Source: Branchipolynoe longqiensis
Taxonomy: Eukaryota; Annelida; Polychaeta; Phyllodocida; Polynoidae
Assembly (NCBI GenBank): GCA_030323885.1
Contig: CM059197.1
Location: 28,043,178 to 28,107,177, forward strand
Length of the DNA: 64,000 bases
Reading direction: 5' to 3'
Shown here: positions 52,438 through 63,953 of the stretch, piece by piece
How positions within the stretch are numbered: the stretch's first letter is position 1
Layout: each line of letters begins with the position of its first letter
The notes under the pieces: model-generated
Database searches by the model: none
Told to the model about the DNA's origin: nothing
What the model saw: the letters and a program-made list of their open reading frames with translations, nothing else
Position numbers and translations under genes: made by a program

Positions 52438-52728
52438 TAGTGCGGTGGCCGAATCGGCAGAGCGTAGGCCTCCCGTACGGGATATCGGGAGTTCAATTCC
52501 CAGTTGAGTCAAACTGATGACTTACAGAATTGATACTTGTCGCTTCCTAGCTTAGCGCTCGGCAGTAATTCGTTAGCTCAGTGTCAGGATAGTGAGTGTG
52601 ATATTGGCGACCTTTTCTACCATTGGCACAACCATATGAAGTCCCTATGAGTGCACGCTTTCACAAGTTGGCACCCGTTCTGATATGGCCTCATATGTTG
52701 CTAGGATGGAACACCCCAATATACCAAA
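52438..52728 (+). mobile_element. SINE-A, beta head, deleted in core
   Basis: Good beta head (GCGGTGGCCGAATCGGCAGA, CGGGAGTTCAATTCCC). The core is reduced to CAGTGTCAGGATAGTGAGTG; body and tail are eroded. Confidence 0.8.
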
Positions 52729-52954
52729 ACCAGCTGCTGGTGCCCCTGTACCAGTTGGCATCGAACAATAGAAAATGTTTATTATATTGAGCGGCCACCA
52801 GATTATCAGGAACCAGTTCTTTGCTTCCACTCCATAACAGTCATTACAATTAATAGGGGGTGGGGGTGGGATGAGGGTGCGCGTGGGTGTGGGAGTGGTA
52901 CAACAATGGTGATTGTCACAATGATGAAACATACTAAATAATTAGTCTGATTGT

Positions 52955-53417
52955 CCTTTGGAATATCCATCCTGGCTTATAGGAGTTTGTTTGTCCGACT
53001 AATTTCCCTTTTGAATATCCATCCAGCTTATAGTGAGTCTGTTTGTCTGACAAATTGCCCTTTTGAATGTCCATAATAACATATAGTGAGTCTGTTTGTC
53101 CGACCAATTGCCCTTTGGAATATCCATACTAACTTATAGTGACTGTTTTTCCGACTTATTGCCCTTTTAAATATCCATACTAACTTATAGTGAATGTTTG
53201 TCTGACCAATTGCATTTTTCAATTCCATACTAAATTATACTGAGTCGGTTTGTCTGACCAATTACCCTTTTGAATATCAATCCCAGCTTATAGCGACTGT
53301 ATGTCTGACCAATTGCCCTTTTGAATATCAATCCCAGCTTATAGTGACTGTTTGTCTGACCAATTGCCCTTTTGAATATCCATCCCATCTTATATTGAGT
53401 CTGTTTGTCCGAATATC
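52955..53417 (+). repeat. 51- to 53-bp tandem array (about 9 copies)
   Basis: Unit: CCCTTTTGAATATCCAT, then TTATAGTGA and TGTTTGTCTGACCAATTG. Copies differ by small indels and many substitutions, indicating an old array. Confidence 0.88.
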
Positions 53418-53544
53418 CATCCCTGATTTCAGCACACCTTCTCAGACTGACTGGCTATTTAAATATTGATCCAAATCCATGGGCACACTAGCAATAAGCC
53501 ATTTTGGAGAGAAATATGAGGCTAATTTGGCCCACCCACAAAAC

Positions 53545-53815
53545 CAGGAAGGCGCCCCTTTCGTGTTCGTAGGGGTTCAGGGCTCGGGTTCGATCCCAAG
53601 TCGAATTAAACTTACAGACTTACACTTATAGAAATTATACTGTTTACTACCTTGCTTGATGCCTGACATGATAAAGATGCATGACTCAGTTGACGCAGAG
53701 TCAAGATAATCTGACTTAGTGGGATGTCATGTCATGGTGGCGGTATCTCACAGAAACTAACACTATGAAGCCACCTTGACTGTGGATTACTTGTACGCGG
53801 TGCCTGTGCTGATTG
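53545..53815 (+). mobile_element. Degenerate SINE-A relative
   Basis: CGGGTTCGATCCCAAGTCGA box B, AAGATAATCTGACTTAGTGG core and CACTATGAAGCCACCTTGAC body, all eroded. Confidence 0.55.
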
Positions 53816-53856
53816 TTTGAGAGTTATTATCCACCACGTCAGCAGAGAGGGCTATA

Positions 53857-54069
53857 TTGACGGCAACAAGAAGAGGAGCCTCCACTCTGCTCAATGTACC
53901 AAACCCTTCAACAAATAAATATATCGGAGCACCAATCTACAATGGTATTGTCATGTGGAATGTCCTCCCCATCAGACTCAGAGAAACACAAACAATACTT
54001 GCCTTCAAAATGCATATAGATCCCACCTGGTTATTCAGGCCCTTGACTGACTACTGCAGTAATTATTAG
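53857..54069 (+). pseudogene. LINE polyprotein C-terminal remnant (possible)
   Basis: The frame contains GIVMWNVLPIRLRE followed by FKMHI. W-N-x-L-P, then L-R and F-K, is the pattern at the C-terminus of several LINE reverse transcriptases. The first residue shown by the frame is a TTG, and the region just upstream is not in the same frame, so this is a fragment. A stop follows and no polymerase motifs are nearby. Confidence 0.4.
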
Positions 54070-54717
54070 CAAAGCCCTGAGCTCCTGCCCCCCTCTCATC
54101 CTCGCTTGCTCTGCTGTGGGTTTATCCCGCCATCATCCACCCCTATGGGCCCCCTCCCCTGCCACCACCCTTAGCCATCATGAACAAACCTTCAACACAC
54201 CGAACATCCTACATAACTGTCAACCTGTTTAAACACATGGAACGCTATATAAGACAGACAATATGTATTGTCAACTATAAACTTCCCTTGTTTTATAAGA
54301 GAAAAATGTAACCCACAACGATTGTTTGAATTGCCCTGAGTATACAGTTTCTACTCAGTGCTGCTGAATTACAGTGACTGGTGCTGTACATTATCCAGCA
54401 GGAGCCACTCCCTTAATTCTCCAGGATTGCTGCTGTAACTAATACAGCACTGATCAAACTTAGATTATTTAGACTGTCAACTACAATAGTAAGATGGCCG
54501 GAAGACCAGTGCTCCTGCACTGACAAATGTCATATTCAGATGAATAAATACTTTACCCAAAAAAACACCAAAAACCACTACCCTGGTATGATCATGTATG
54601 CTAGTATGTAAAAGCCCAAATGAGCCACCTCAAACAAATTGGATCAGCTCCAAGATTAGCAAACCTCAATAAGCGAGCGCAGAGAATTGCATGGTATTGC
54701 TGAGCGGAGACCTACTA
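54070..54717. other. No recognisable gene
   Basis: May contain LINE 3' untranslated sequence following 53857-54069 (GATGAATAAATACTTTACC near 54539), but this is not certain. Confidence 0.3.
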
Positions 54718-55060
54718 CCAAACCAGAATGGCCGAATGAGTTGAACATCCGTCCCCCGTGTTGGTAGATCTTGGGATTCGAACCCACTGGTTCAAACCCT
54801 GGTCGAGTCAAACTAATGACTTAACAATTCATACTTGTCGCTTCCAAGCCAAGCGCTCGGCATTATTAGGATAGGGCAAGGTTGGCTCAGTATCAGAAAA
54901 ATGTGACTGACTGGCATATCAGGTCATGGTGCTGGCAGCCTGGTCTTCCAGTGGGGCAGCAGTATAAAGTTGCCATCAGTGCACACTGTGACAAGTCGAT
55001 ACCCGTCCTGATATGACATTAGATGTTGCACGAAGTAAAATTCAAACAAACAACCAACCA
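54718..55060 (+). mobile_element. SINE-A, alpha head, full length
   Basis: Head AGAATGGCCGAATGAGTTGA, duplicated box B-like GATTCGAACCCACTGG and TTCAAACCCTGG, eroded core AAAAATGTGACTGACTGG, body and tail. Confidence 0.85.
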
Positions 55061-55261
55061 TTCCACTACTAATTAACCGCGAATCCCGTATAACGTGAGG
55101 CGGACTTGGGTACTTTTGAAACAGGCTCCGGTGGCGCCCCATGTGGCCATGAATGAAAGCGCAAGAGTCTAACAGAAAATTCTGTGCAGTTTTGTAAAAG
55201 GCACATTCGTGGCTCATAAGCACTTCTTCCCCATCTTCCCTCACCGCCACGGGACGCTCTG

Positions 55262-55580
55262 GCCAAATCTGTAAAGCACTTGCTTCCCGAGCGGAAGGTC
55301 GGGAGTTCGATTCCTGGTCAAGTCAAACCATTGACTTACACAATTGGCACTTGTCACAACCTAGCCAAGTACTTGGCATTACTAGGATAGGACTAGGACT
55401 GGTTAGCGCAGCATGATGATAATGTGACTGCGTGTGAAATTGGGTCATGGTGTTGGTGACCTGGGGGCAGCACTATAAAGTCGCCATGAGTGCACCATGT
55501 CACAAGTTGGTGCCCATCCAGATACGACCATGTATAGTGTATGGACATACAACTCCAATAAATAAACGAACAAACAAACA
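55262..55580 (+). mobile_element. SINE-A, beta head, eroded
   Basis: CGGAAGGTCGGGAGTTCGAT head, GATAATGTGACTGCGTGTGA core, GGGGCAGCACTATAAAGTCG body, and an AATAAACGAACAAACAAAC tail. Confidence 0.8.
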
Positions 55581-56564
55581 TCCTGCATTGCCCATCCTTC
55601 GCCCCCCCCCCCCCCCACATCACCACCGACCACGCCCCCTGCCGAGTGAATGCCGCGCATCATCGTGTTAGCGGGTTGCCTAGGACATCTGAGACCCAGT
55701 GTCCTATGTATTTTTCAAATGAAGCCCCCAGCCCCACCCACTCCCCCACCCCCGCTCTCTAACCATAGCCTGCGGATAGGACATTGTTGTGCTTCATAAT
55801 GCAGGTACGTTATTGCAATCAATGCTGCGAGTAGCGTGTGCCCACGGTGCAAGTGCGCATGTTTGAAATGGGCGTGCCGGGAACCCTCAATGAAAGCTTG
55901 TTATATACCGTGGTTGGCTTGTCTGTTCTCATAATGTCGGCGGACCTTTATCACTGTTTATGCGCGAATTATTGCAGGGGTCGTGGGTCGGGCGTGTGCT
56001 ATTATCATATTACTCCATAGTCATTTTACAATTTTTACTGGGGCGAGTATATATAATTATATATATATATATATATTTCTCTAAACAAAAATTCTTTAGT
56101 ACAATAACACGAAATCGTTAAGGATATTGTTAAGATAGTGGTTCCTGATAGATATGATGAGTTAAACCTAGACTACCCATATAGGGTTAGTCATGAGCTT
56201 TGGAGAGGTATGTTCAGAAAGGTGATATTATGGAGAGGTAGTAGCTGCAATTTTCAGGTTATTCTATGGGTTCATAGCACGTTATAAGGTCACAAGCCGA
56301 ATGTGGACGTGTATGTATAAGGGGGTACCTTTATGCGGATATTATATAAGCGGATAAGGTGAAGTTGTATTGGGTTTGCTGAGTCCGGAAGGTTCTATAC
56401 TGTGCACAGTTGGAGCAGCTTGGAAGTTGGAGTCCTATTGCTTGTAGGGACAGGTAAACACACGCAGCTGGTGAGCGGGTGCTACCTTTCCCAGCACGGT
56501 TGGTCACTTCACCCTGATCTTTTCTATTACTCACTCCATTTACATATATATGTTTGGTTACCTT
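55581..56564. other. No recognisable gene
   Basis: A C run at about 55602-55615 and (AT)n at about 56050-56077. Short frames at 55838-56020 and 56331-56744 lack motifs. Confidence 0.35.
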
Positions 56565-58185
56565 TATTATAGCCCAGATAATGGTAATGCGCTGCTGGAT
56601 GTTGTCCGCGATGAGATTCCAACCATGGATGAAATGGCTAGAGCAATCGCCAGCCTGAAAGATGGCAAAGCCCCTGGGGGTGATGGAATTCCTGCTGAAG
56701 TATGGAAGCACGGAGGAGACAATCTGTTCAACAGACTGCACCAACTAATCACCAATGCCTGGGAGGAGGGTTCTGTACCCCAAGCATGGAAGGATGCCAG
56801 CATTGTAACCATCGACAAGAAAGGTGATTGAACAGACTGTGGGAACTATAGAGAAATCTCTCTTCTTTCCATAGCAGGCAAGATCTTCGCCAGGATCCTA
56901 CTCAACAGACTATCTATTCACATAACACCTGATGTAGTTCCGGAGTCACAGTGTGGCTTCAGAGGTAACCGGAGCACCGTGGATATGATATTTTGTCTCC
57001 GACAGCTACAAGAAAAGTGCATTGAGCAGGACCGACCACTGTACATGGTATTTGTCGGTTTCACTAAGGCATTTGATACAGTCGGGAGGACCGGATTATG
57101 ACAGCTATTGAGGACGTACGGATGCCCAGAGAAGTTCACAACTATGATTGAGGCTCTACATACAGGAATGATGGCGAACGTTAGTGTTGGAGGGGAAGTC
57201 TTGGAATCGTTCGGGGTTACCAATGGGGTCAAGCAAGGTTCTGTACTGGCCCCTACGCTCTTCTCCATCTTCCTATCAGCAATGCTCGATGAGGCTTTCC
57301 GAGACATGGGGGATGGCATCTATATACAGTCCAGAGAGAGAGCGCTGACCTATTCAATGTCGCACACTTCAGAGCAAAGACCAAGACTACTCAGATACTG
57401 GCGAGATGAGCTGAACATTCGCAGATGTCGGTAGCACTGGTTGCCCACTCTGCTGAAGAGATCCAGAAAATAGTGGACGCTTTCTCCGATGTATCAAAGA
57501 AGTTTGGCCTGAAGATTACCATCAAGAAGACGGAGGTGCTGTACCAACCCAACTCTACAAGAACCTGAGAGGAGGAGATCATGGTTGACGGAAACAAGCT
57601 GAACTCAACTACCTCGGAAGCACTATATCAAGTGATGGACGCAATGATGCTGAAATACAGAGGAGGATGACCAAGGCTAGCGCATTTTTCGGCCGACTAC
57701 GCCAGAGACTCTGGAACAACCACCATGTGTCCATTCGGGTCAAAGGTAAGATCTACCGTGCAATCGTCCTATCCACCCTACTATACGGAGCCAAGGCCTG
57801 GACAGTGTACAGACAACAGGTGAAAAAGCTGCATGCCTTCATGATGCGATATCTGCGTTCAATCATGAGGCTAACCTGGAAGGACAAAGTGACAAATAAG
57901 GAAATACTCAAATGGACGGGGCTGCTCTCTATGGAAGATCTTCTGATCAAAAAGAATCTCCGGTGGACTGGACACCTCATGAGGATGTCATCAGACAGGC
58001 TACCAAAGCAGATCCTCTATTCTCAACTGTCCTCTGGCTACAGAAAGAGAGGGCCCCCCCTTGTCTCCGGTTTAAAGATACCATCAAAAGAAACCTGAAA
58101 CTGAGAGACATTAGGACCGACTCATGAATGCAACTCTCACAGCAACTCTCACAGCAGAGAGCTAAATGGAGAGCGGCAGTCAAGT
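56565..58185 (+). pseudogene. Non-LTR (LINE) reverse transcriptase, 5'-truncated and inactivated
   Basis: Polymerase and C-terminal region of a LINE, RTE-like by overall feel (clade not certain). In order: MARAIASLKDGKAPGGDGIP, GNYREISLLSIAGKIFARIL, FTKAFDTVGR, NGVKQGSVLAPTLFSIFL, a LRWTGHLMRM motif late, and SQQRAKWRAAVK at the end. Damage: in-frame TGA at 56829 and 57099, a two-base gain in a GA run near 57335, a further stop near 57568 and a small deletion near 57605. The F/Y-A-D-D motif reads F-A-D-V (57418-57429), so the second catalytic aspartate is lost. A CTCTCACAGCA duplication sits near the 3' end. No endonuclease domain is visible upstream. Confidence 0.88.
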
Positions 58186-58215
58186 AATGAAAGCAGTCTT
58201 TGTCGCATCTATATA

Positions 58216-58679
58216 TAGATAATATTTCTACTTCTACTTTGCGAGTTGGACAATGTGAACAGTCATGTTCACTACTACGTGAAACTTTGAAACCTATTAT
58301 GTATCAATAACAAGAAATCCCAAGTAATATTGCCCACTGTAGATACTATTAACACGTCTCTTAACAACCTGGTTGCTCAGATTGCCACCTATCAAAAAGA
58401 TGTGTATATTAGTATTAGCGCCGTGTGCAACCACTGGAACATACATCTCCACTGAGGTTCTATTGCGTCTGGAATTACCCATGTTATATTGCAACATGAG
58501 TAGTTTAATACACCATGCAAGACTTGGCGACCACAGCACCTGCCTTGAAAGCCACCACTTCTGTATACTGAGCAGCTGCATTGACCACTATCATACGGAC
58601 GGGCACAGTTCTGTGGTGTGGGATTGGCATTGGGCCTAGTCAACTTGTCTGTCGTACCGTCCCTACACTCATATGTAAG
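58216..58679. other. No recognisable gene
   Basis: Overlapping short frames on both strands without motifs. Confidence 0.3.
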
Positions 58680-59073
58680 CAGCGATGAAAGGCCTCTGCA
58701 TTTTCGTGGATTTCCGGGTGTTTCCGTGTTTTTTTTTATATTTCCCGATTAAATTCACAAAATCCCAATATATATGACAACAAATTGAACAATTAGTGAG
58801 CTCGAATTCCATTCTTTTATGACCTAAGATGTTGGTAGAAGATAAACCTAAACAAGACAGTGTTCGGCATGGGCTTTAATACAGTCACAATAAGAACAGT
58901 TCAAATATGACTTTCGGAATTTTTGTCGGGAAACCCTGACAGTGATAATACTATGGAGGAAAATCCGCTTTTTCGCGGAAATTCGCCGTTAGTGTAATAA
59001 CCAAGGCTTGGTTCTGCCAAGGTCTAGGACCGATTTCCGCGGGTTTTCTTACCGGATACCACTGCCATCCCTG
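58680..59073. mobile_element. M2 MITE copy 2
   Basis: CAGCGATGAAAG at the left and CCACTGCCATCCCTG at the right; TTTTCGTGGATTTCCGGG near the left and TTTCGCGGAAATTCGC inside match the 38278 copy. It ends 10 bases before the next MITE. Confidence 0.65.
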
Positions 59074-59083
59074 TCTAAAGCCC

Positions 59084-60333
59084 CTGTCACACTTCACCGG
59101 ATCGAGGAAACGGTTTGAAACGGAACAAAGTATGTTGATATCTGGCAAAGTCCGGTTTGTGTCCATTGCATATCCATTGATATCCGGTGATATCCTGCCC
59201 GATCCGTTACAAGGATTGGGCATGCACAAAACCTGTCACGGATTGCACCGGACTGACGTATGTGGTTATTGTCTGTTACCGTCCGTTATCGTCCGTTCCC
59301 CGTCCGTTCTCCGTGCTTTTCCCATCCGTTCCCCGTCCATTCCCCGTCCGTTGACCGTCCGTTCCCCGTCCGTTACCCGTCCGTTACCCGTCCGTTACCC
59401 GTATGCTACCACCCGGTACCGTCCGTTCCCATCCGTTACATATCTATTATAAGTCTGTTGCTGTTCGTTATAGTTCTTTTTGTCTTCTGATATTGTCCGT
59501 TAATCGTTAGATACGTTGTCACCTGTTACCTTTCCTCACCGTCTGTTTCCGTCGGTGAAAGCCCAGTCACACCTTACCGGATAGCGTACCGGATAGAAAA
59601 CGGACCCTGTCCGGTGAAATACGTCACTGTCCGTTTTATATACGTACGCATCTGGCATGTCCGTTCTCTGTCCGGTGGTGTCCGGTGTGTACGGTGTCAA
59701 GTTTTGAAGTGCACAAAACTTGTACCGGACACCGCCGGACTGAAGTGTATGGTTGGTGTCCGGTTTAAGCCAGTTTAGTCTGTTTTGTCCGGTTCATGTA
59801 TGGTACCCATATGTTAGATGTCCGGTTTGTTTCCTGAAGAGTCCGTTGAATGTGCTGTGGGAATTTCGTCCATCAGTTTTTTATATGTTTTCAACACGTC
59901 CGTGATCAGTCTGGTTGGTGTCCGGTTGGTGTCCGGTTGGTGTTTCGTTGGTGTCCGGTCCATCCGTTTGACATTCGGTTTTTGCCCGTCAGTTGACCGT
60001 TGCTTGTCCATTGTTATGTGGTGTCATCCAGTTATCATCCGGTTATCGTCCGGTGGCTATTGGTTAATGTACCTTCCTTGTCTGTTTAGCTTTCATTTCG
60101 TCCGGTACATTTCGTTAAATTTCGGTACATTTCGGTACATTTTGACACCGAACACCACCGGACTATTCAATTTTTTGTCAGGTGGTGTCCGGTACTCAGT
60201 CCGGTAAGGTGTGACTGGGGCTCTACCATCCATTACATAATCGATACATTTCAAGTCCGAATCACACCGGATTAGAATATTTGTGTCTGGGTCTGTCCGT
60301 ATCCTCAATCCGGTAAAGTGTGACAGGACCTTA
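59084..60333. mobile_element. M1-group MITE (outer), split by a second MITE
   Basis: Left AAAGCCCCTGTCACACTTCA and right AAGTGTGACAGGACCTTA are inverted, followed inward by CCGGAT/ATCCGG. The left interior is a CCGTCCGTT 10-base array (59280-59410). The element is interrupted by 59567-60222. Confidence 0.7.
59567..60222. mobile_element. M1-group MITE (inner, nested)
   Basis: AAGCCCAGTCACACCTTACC at the left and GGTAAGGTGTGACTGGGGCT at the right, inverted. The interior repeats GGTGTCCGGTT. Same subfamily as 6561-7085. Confidence 0.78.
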
Positions 60334-61370
60334 AGGAAGGCTCTGTTTATGCCGATGAACTGTATGGCTGCAACCACTGGTGAAACTGCCTTGGTCTAGG
60401 TTAGTAGGTATGTGGGTGGGTGGGCGAGTCGGAGGGTTTCTCTAATCTACATTGAGACGCTCCGCCAACAAATATTCACTCAAAGGTAGTACACAGCTTG
60501 GAAAAGTAAAATTTCCTTCTATGAAATCGGCCTCCGCATAATGAATGATGGCTGCTCAACGTATTTTTTAGATATCCCCATAAAAAAAGTCCATTTGAGT
60601 GAGGTAACACGCCGGGCATTCGATACAACCTCTTCAGCCAATCCATCTATTCGAAAAATAGATCTCCAAACACACATGCGGCCTCATTGAAACCTGCTCC
60701 TTGGCTGAATCAGAGCGTATTGATTGGCTGACGCCCTCAAGACACGACACTCTGCCTTTTGTCTATTTCCACCTCTTAAATCCACCTTGCCGACCACTCA
60801 CCGCTTCCTCGCTTTAAGGATGGTGGGTGCTGGTGGGTGGGGGGGGGGGGGGGGGGGGGGGGAGGGAAGAGGAGAGGGAGGAGGGGATGAAGGAATGGTG
60901 TTTGTATTAAAACTCAGCCCCACAAGAAGCACCCATATCAAGGATGGCGGCCATACGGCATACCCCTCCATAGCCGTCCATCAAATCAAACTCACGACAT
61001 GAAAGCCGAACCCGCGCTGGCGTACGCCGACGGCACGTCAATTTGCGTTGGTTTCGCTTTTGCCACCGGTGGCTTTTCTTTTTTTTGCTCTTTTATAAAA
61101 AAAAGTTTCTCATGTAGGTCAACCTATGGCGACCATCGTGGAAGTTAATTGCTCCCGATACATAATACTTATCCAATCAAAAAGAGACCGCAAGCTCCAT
61201 TTGAAGAGAGCCTTCGGAGGAAATAGCGTCGGTTCGCCTCCGCTAGGGGGTCACGACCTGAACCCGCTCTAACGCTGCTGGATCTTTAGGCAGGCGCGCT
61301 TTTAGGACTTGGTCCGGCGACTCTGGCGGCAATCTCGACAGACGAAATTAAAAGCGGGACGGTTGGCGTT
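60334..61370. other. No supported gene; poly-G tract and CpG-rich part
   Basis: An almost pure G run at about 60838-60862, then GAGGGAAGAGGAGAGGGAGG. From about 60950 to 61330 the sequence is comparatively CpG-rich and could be a promoter, but no exon or core promoter element is defensible. Confidence 0.35.
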
Positions 61371-61412
61371 GTTGTCGGCGTTTTACGTCCTGGCAACATC
61401 TAAGGTCACATC
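61371..61412 (-). mobile_element. SINE-A tail fragment
   Basis: Minus-strand TTTTACGTCCTGGCAACATC and ACCTTAGATG complement; truncated. Confidence 0.6.
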
Positions 61413-61475
61413 AGGAAAGCTTGCACTGAAATGGCCGTGGACTTTCGGGACTTTGCTACTTTCCGTGTTAAACTT

Positions 61476-61814
61476 GCATAGTCCAATGGTTTTGAGTTCC
61501 CGTCAATTTCTGAGATAATTATATTAAATTGATTGTTATAATCTATGGTACTTTAGTTTAAAGGAAATTTTATTTTAAATGGCTAACTTTGGAGATATTT
61601 GAAGTGCAACCATGCAAAATTAATTTTGGCAAGCATGCCAGGACTCTGATACTATAGGCTTCCATAGCAACAGGTTCTATTAAATTGTCCCAGTGCTTCC
61701 TTCTGTGTGGTGACAAATGTTTAATAAGTGCACCAGTATCTAGGTTAGGTATGTAGAATCAAATCTAGATAATTGTTTTGGTTATCAAAATGTGATGTTT
61801 TCATCGGACTATGC
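61476..61814 (+). mobile_element. M4 MITE copy 2
   Basis: GCATAGTCCAATGGTTTTG at the left, and CATCGGACTATGC at the right as its inverse. Direct-orientation match to 34712-35050 over the whole length. Confidence 0.78.
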
Positions 61815-61864
61815 AATTTTAACGTGATTAAGCGGTAAGTTTCCAAAGCGTTGTGGAGCGGGAT

Positions 61865-62190
61865 GTAGCTAAGGCGATAAAGTATTCACCTGTGAAGGTG
61901 TCAGTCATTCGAACGATCCTGCTCAATGCACCCATTTGCAGTTTGGGCTATTTTCTGTTCCAACCCGTGGTCCACAACTGGTTCATTAAACACTGTTAAA
62001 GGCTGCATATGGGAAAGTGCATATAAAAGACCACTTGCTGCTTAACGGAAAGAGTAGCCTATGTGCCGGCAGCAGGTTTCCTTGAAAGAAATATGTCAGA
62101 ATGACCATATGTTTTTTGACATCCAATAGCCGATGATACAAATCAATGTGCTCTAGAATTGTCAATAAATAAAACAATCTTTTGTTTGTA
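61865..62190 (+). mobile_element. tRNA-derived molluscan-type SINE
   Basis: GGGATGTAGCTAAGGCGATAA (box A) and TCATTCGAACGATCCTGC (box B-like) head, then GTGCATATAAAAGACCACTT, AGAGTAGCCTATGTGCCGGC and AATGACCATATGTTTTTTGA, ending GTCAATAAATAAAACAATC. From memory, this matches a SINE type very widespread in gastropod and bivalve genomes (RUDI/MetaSINE-like naming not verified). Confidence 0.78.
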
Positions 62191-62780
62191 AAGGTTTGTA
62201 AATCGTTGACTTCGATTAGAACAACATTAAACATGTTCTAGTGTTGTGCGGAGGCGCCAGAACCACTGACATTTTTGTAAGTCATGTTTATTTTGTGTAC
62301 GCCGTCTGAAATAATTCCTGTGTATTATTATTTTGATTCCATAAGAATGGGAGGCAACAAGATGAGTATGGATCGAGCCTAATACTGTGGCTGGCATAAG
62401 ACCTACCGCACACCTACAGAAAATGAAAAAGCAGAGTTCGATAAGAAAGATAACTTTCTTCCATGCACAGGCCAGATCAATGGCTCCAAAGCCACCCATT
62501 GCTTATCTGTGATGTGTCGAACTGATATGGTGTCTGGTATAAGGGAAAGCCTTGCAGACATTGGATAAGTGAAAAGGGAAAATCAATCTGAACTGATTAC
62601 AAGATAAATGTAAATACAAGATATTGCGCATTTTGTTGTCCTTAGCATTTTGCTAGTTTTCGCGGTTTGCATGATATTACAATTCATTACTGTATGTTTG
62701 TTTGTTTGAATTGTTGTTTTGTTTGACCTAATTAAGCAGAGTGTGGGATCGGACATTGTTCTGCAATATCACTTGTACTA
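62191..62780. other. No recognisable gene
   Basis: No coding motif; unique-looking. Confidence 0.3.
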
Positions 62781-63130
62781 CACCAGACGGGATGCTCGAA
62801 TGACTTGAGCGTCCGTCTCCTGTTTTGGAAGATCGGGGAATCCGAACCAATGGGTTCGTTGGTTTGAACCCTGGTCGGGTCAAACCAATAACTTAAAAAT
62901 TGATACTTGTCGCTTCCTAGCCAGGCACTTGACATTATTAGGATAGGGCTGGTTGCCTCAGTGTCAGGATAATGTGACTGATTGGGATATCAGGTCATGG
63001 TGCTGGCGACCTGGTCTTCCAGTGGGGCATCACTATAATTCCCCATGAGTGTGCGCTGTCACAAGTCGGTACCAGTCCTGATATGACCTCATATGTTGCT
63101 AGGACGTAAAACAGCAACAAACAAACAATA
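62781..63130 (+). mobile_element. SINE-A, alpha head, full length
   Basis: CACTTGTACTA (62770-62780) and CACTCGTACTA (63131-63141) are a probable 11-base target duplication with one change. Head with duplicated box B region, core GATAATGTGACTGATTGGGA, and a GGACGTAAAACAGCAACAAA tail. Confidence 0.9.
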
Positions 63131-63655
63131 GAAACACTCGTACTATTTGATATATTATGCATTGTAGTGTTATTTTCTTGCTGGTGACTCCGCCCCTAAT
63201 CTATTCTAGCTAATTCGGTAATCAGAAGCGCCCTCCTAGCAGCCCCAGTGGACAGGATAATGATAGCAGCATTAGGACAGTAAGATGCTGATATTTTGAT
63301 GACGGAAATACATTCGCACTTGAAAAATCATTCTCGGCAGTAGGTGGTTTCCCAGTCGCATCCTTGCTGCCGTGCTGGGTTACTATGTCTCGGTCCTGTA
63401 ACCAATTCGATCGGAGTGATTTATCAATTATGACAATGGGGTTTTTGTAATATCGAGTTTATCGGGTGAGATCGGAGGAGAGTCCTAACAGAATATGCAC
63501 CGTTCTTCCGCAGTTAATTCGACAGTTTTCTTGCAGACTGCTGATAAGGATTATACCGATTTTGACGCCGCTATGGATTAGTGTCAATGAATTGACGCAT
63601 GAATTCAATCATGCATCGATGTAGTGATTAATCAATGCATTGATGTATTAATGCT
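63131..63655. other. No recognisable gene
   Basis: ATGCATTGATG-type short words near 63610-63650; nothing else. Confidence 0.3.
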
Positions 63656-63953
63656 GCATAATCCTATAAAGACAGTACCTTTTCGAAAGCGAATCACTTG
63701 TCACGATTGGAAGTTTATACATCCAAATTGAATATTGGTGCACTTATCAACTAATTGTTACTACACAAAAATGGCATATTATGTCAGTTTAATATTAATA
63801 TAACCTGTTCCTGCTGAAGCCTATGGGATCAGAGTTTTGCAAAGCATGTTAACATTAATTGTGCATGGTTACACTTCAAATATCTCATAGGTTAACCGTC
63901 TTTATTATTATTATCCTCTTATTTGACAAAAACTAAAAATCATCGGATTATGT
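63656..63953 (-). mobile_element. M4 MITE copy 3, eroded
   Basis: GCATAATCCTATAAAGAC at the left and AATCATCGGATTATGT at the right are the M4 termini. Interior ATTGTGCATGGTTACACTTC and TGGTGCACTTATCAAC match the other copies in inverse. Internal deletions are present. Confidence 0.6.
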
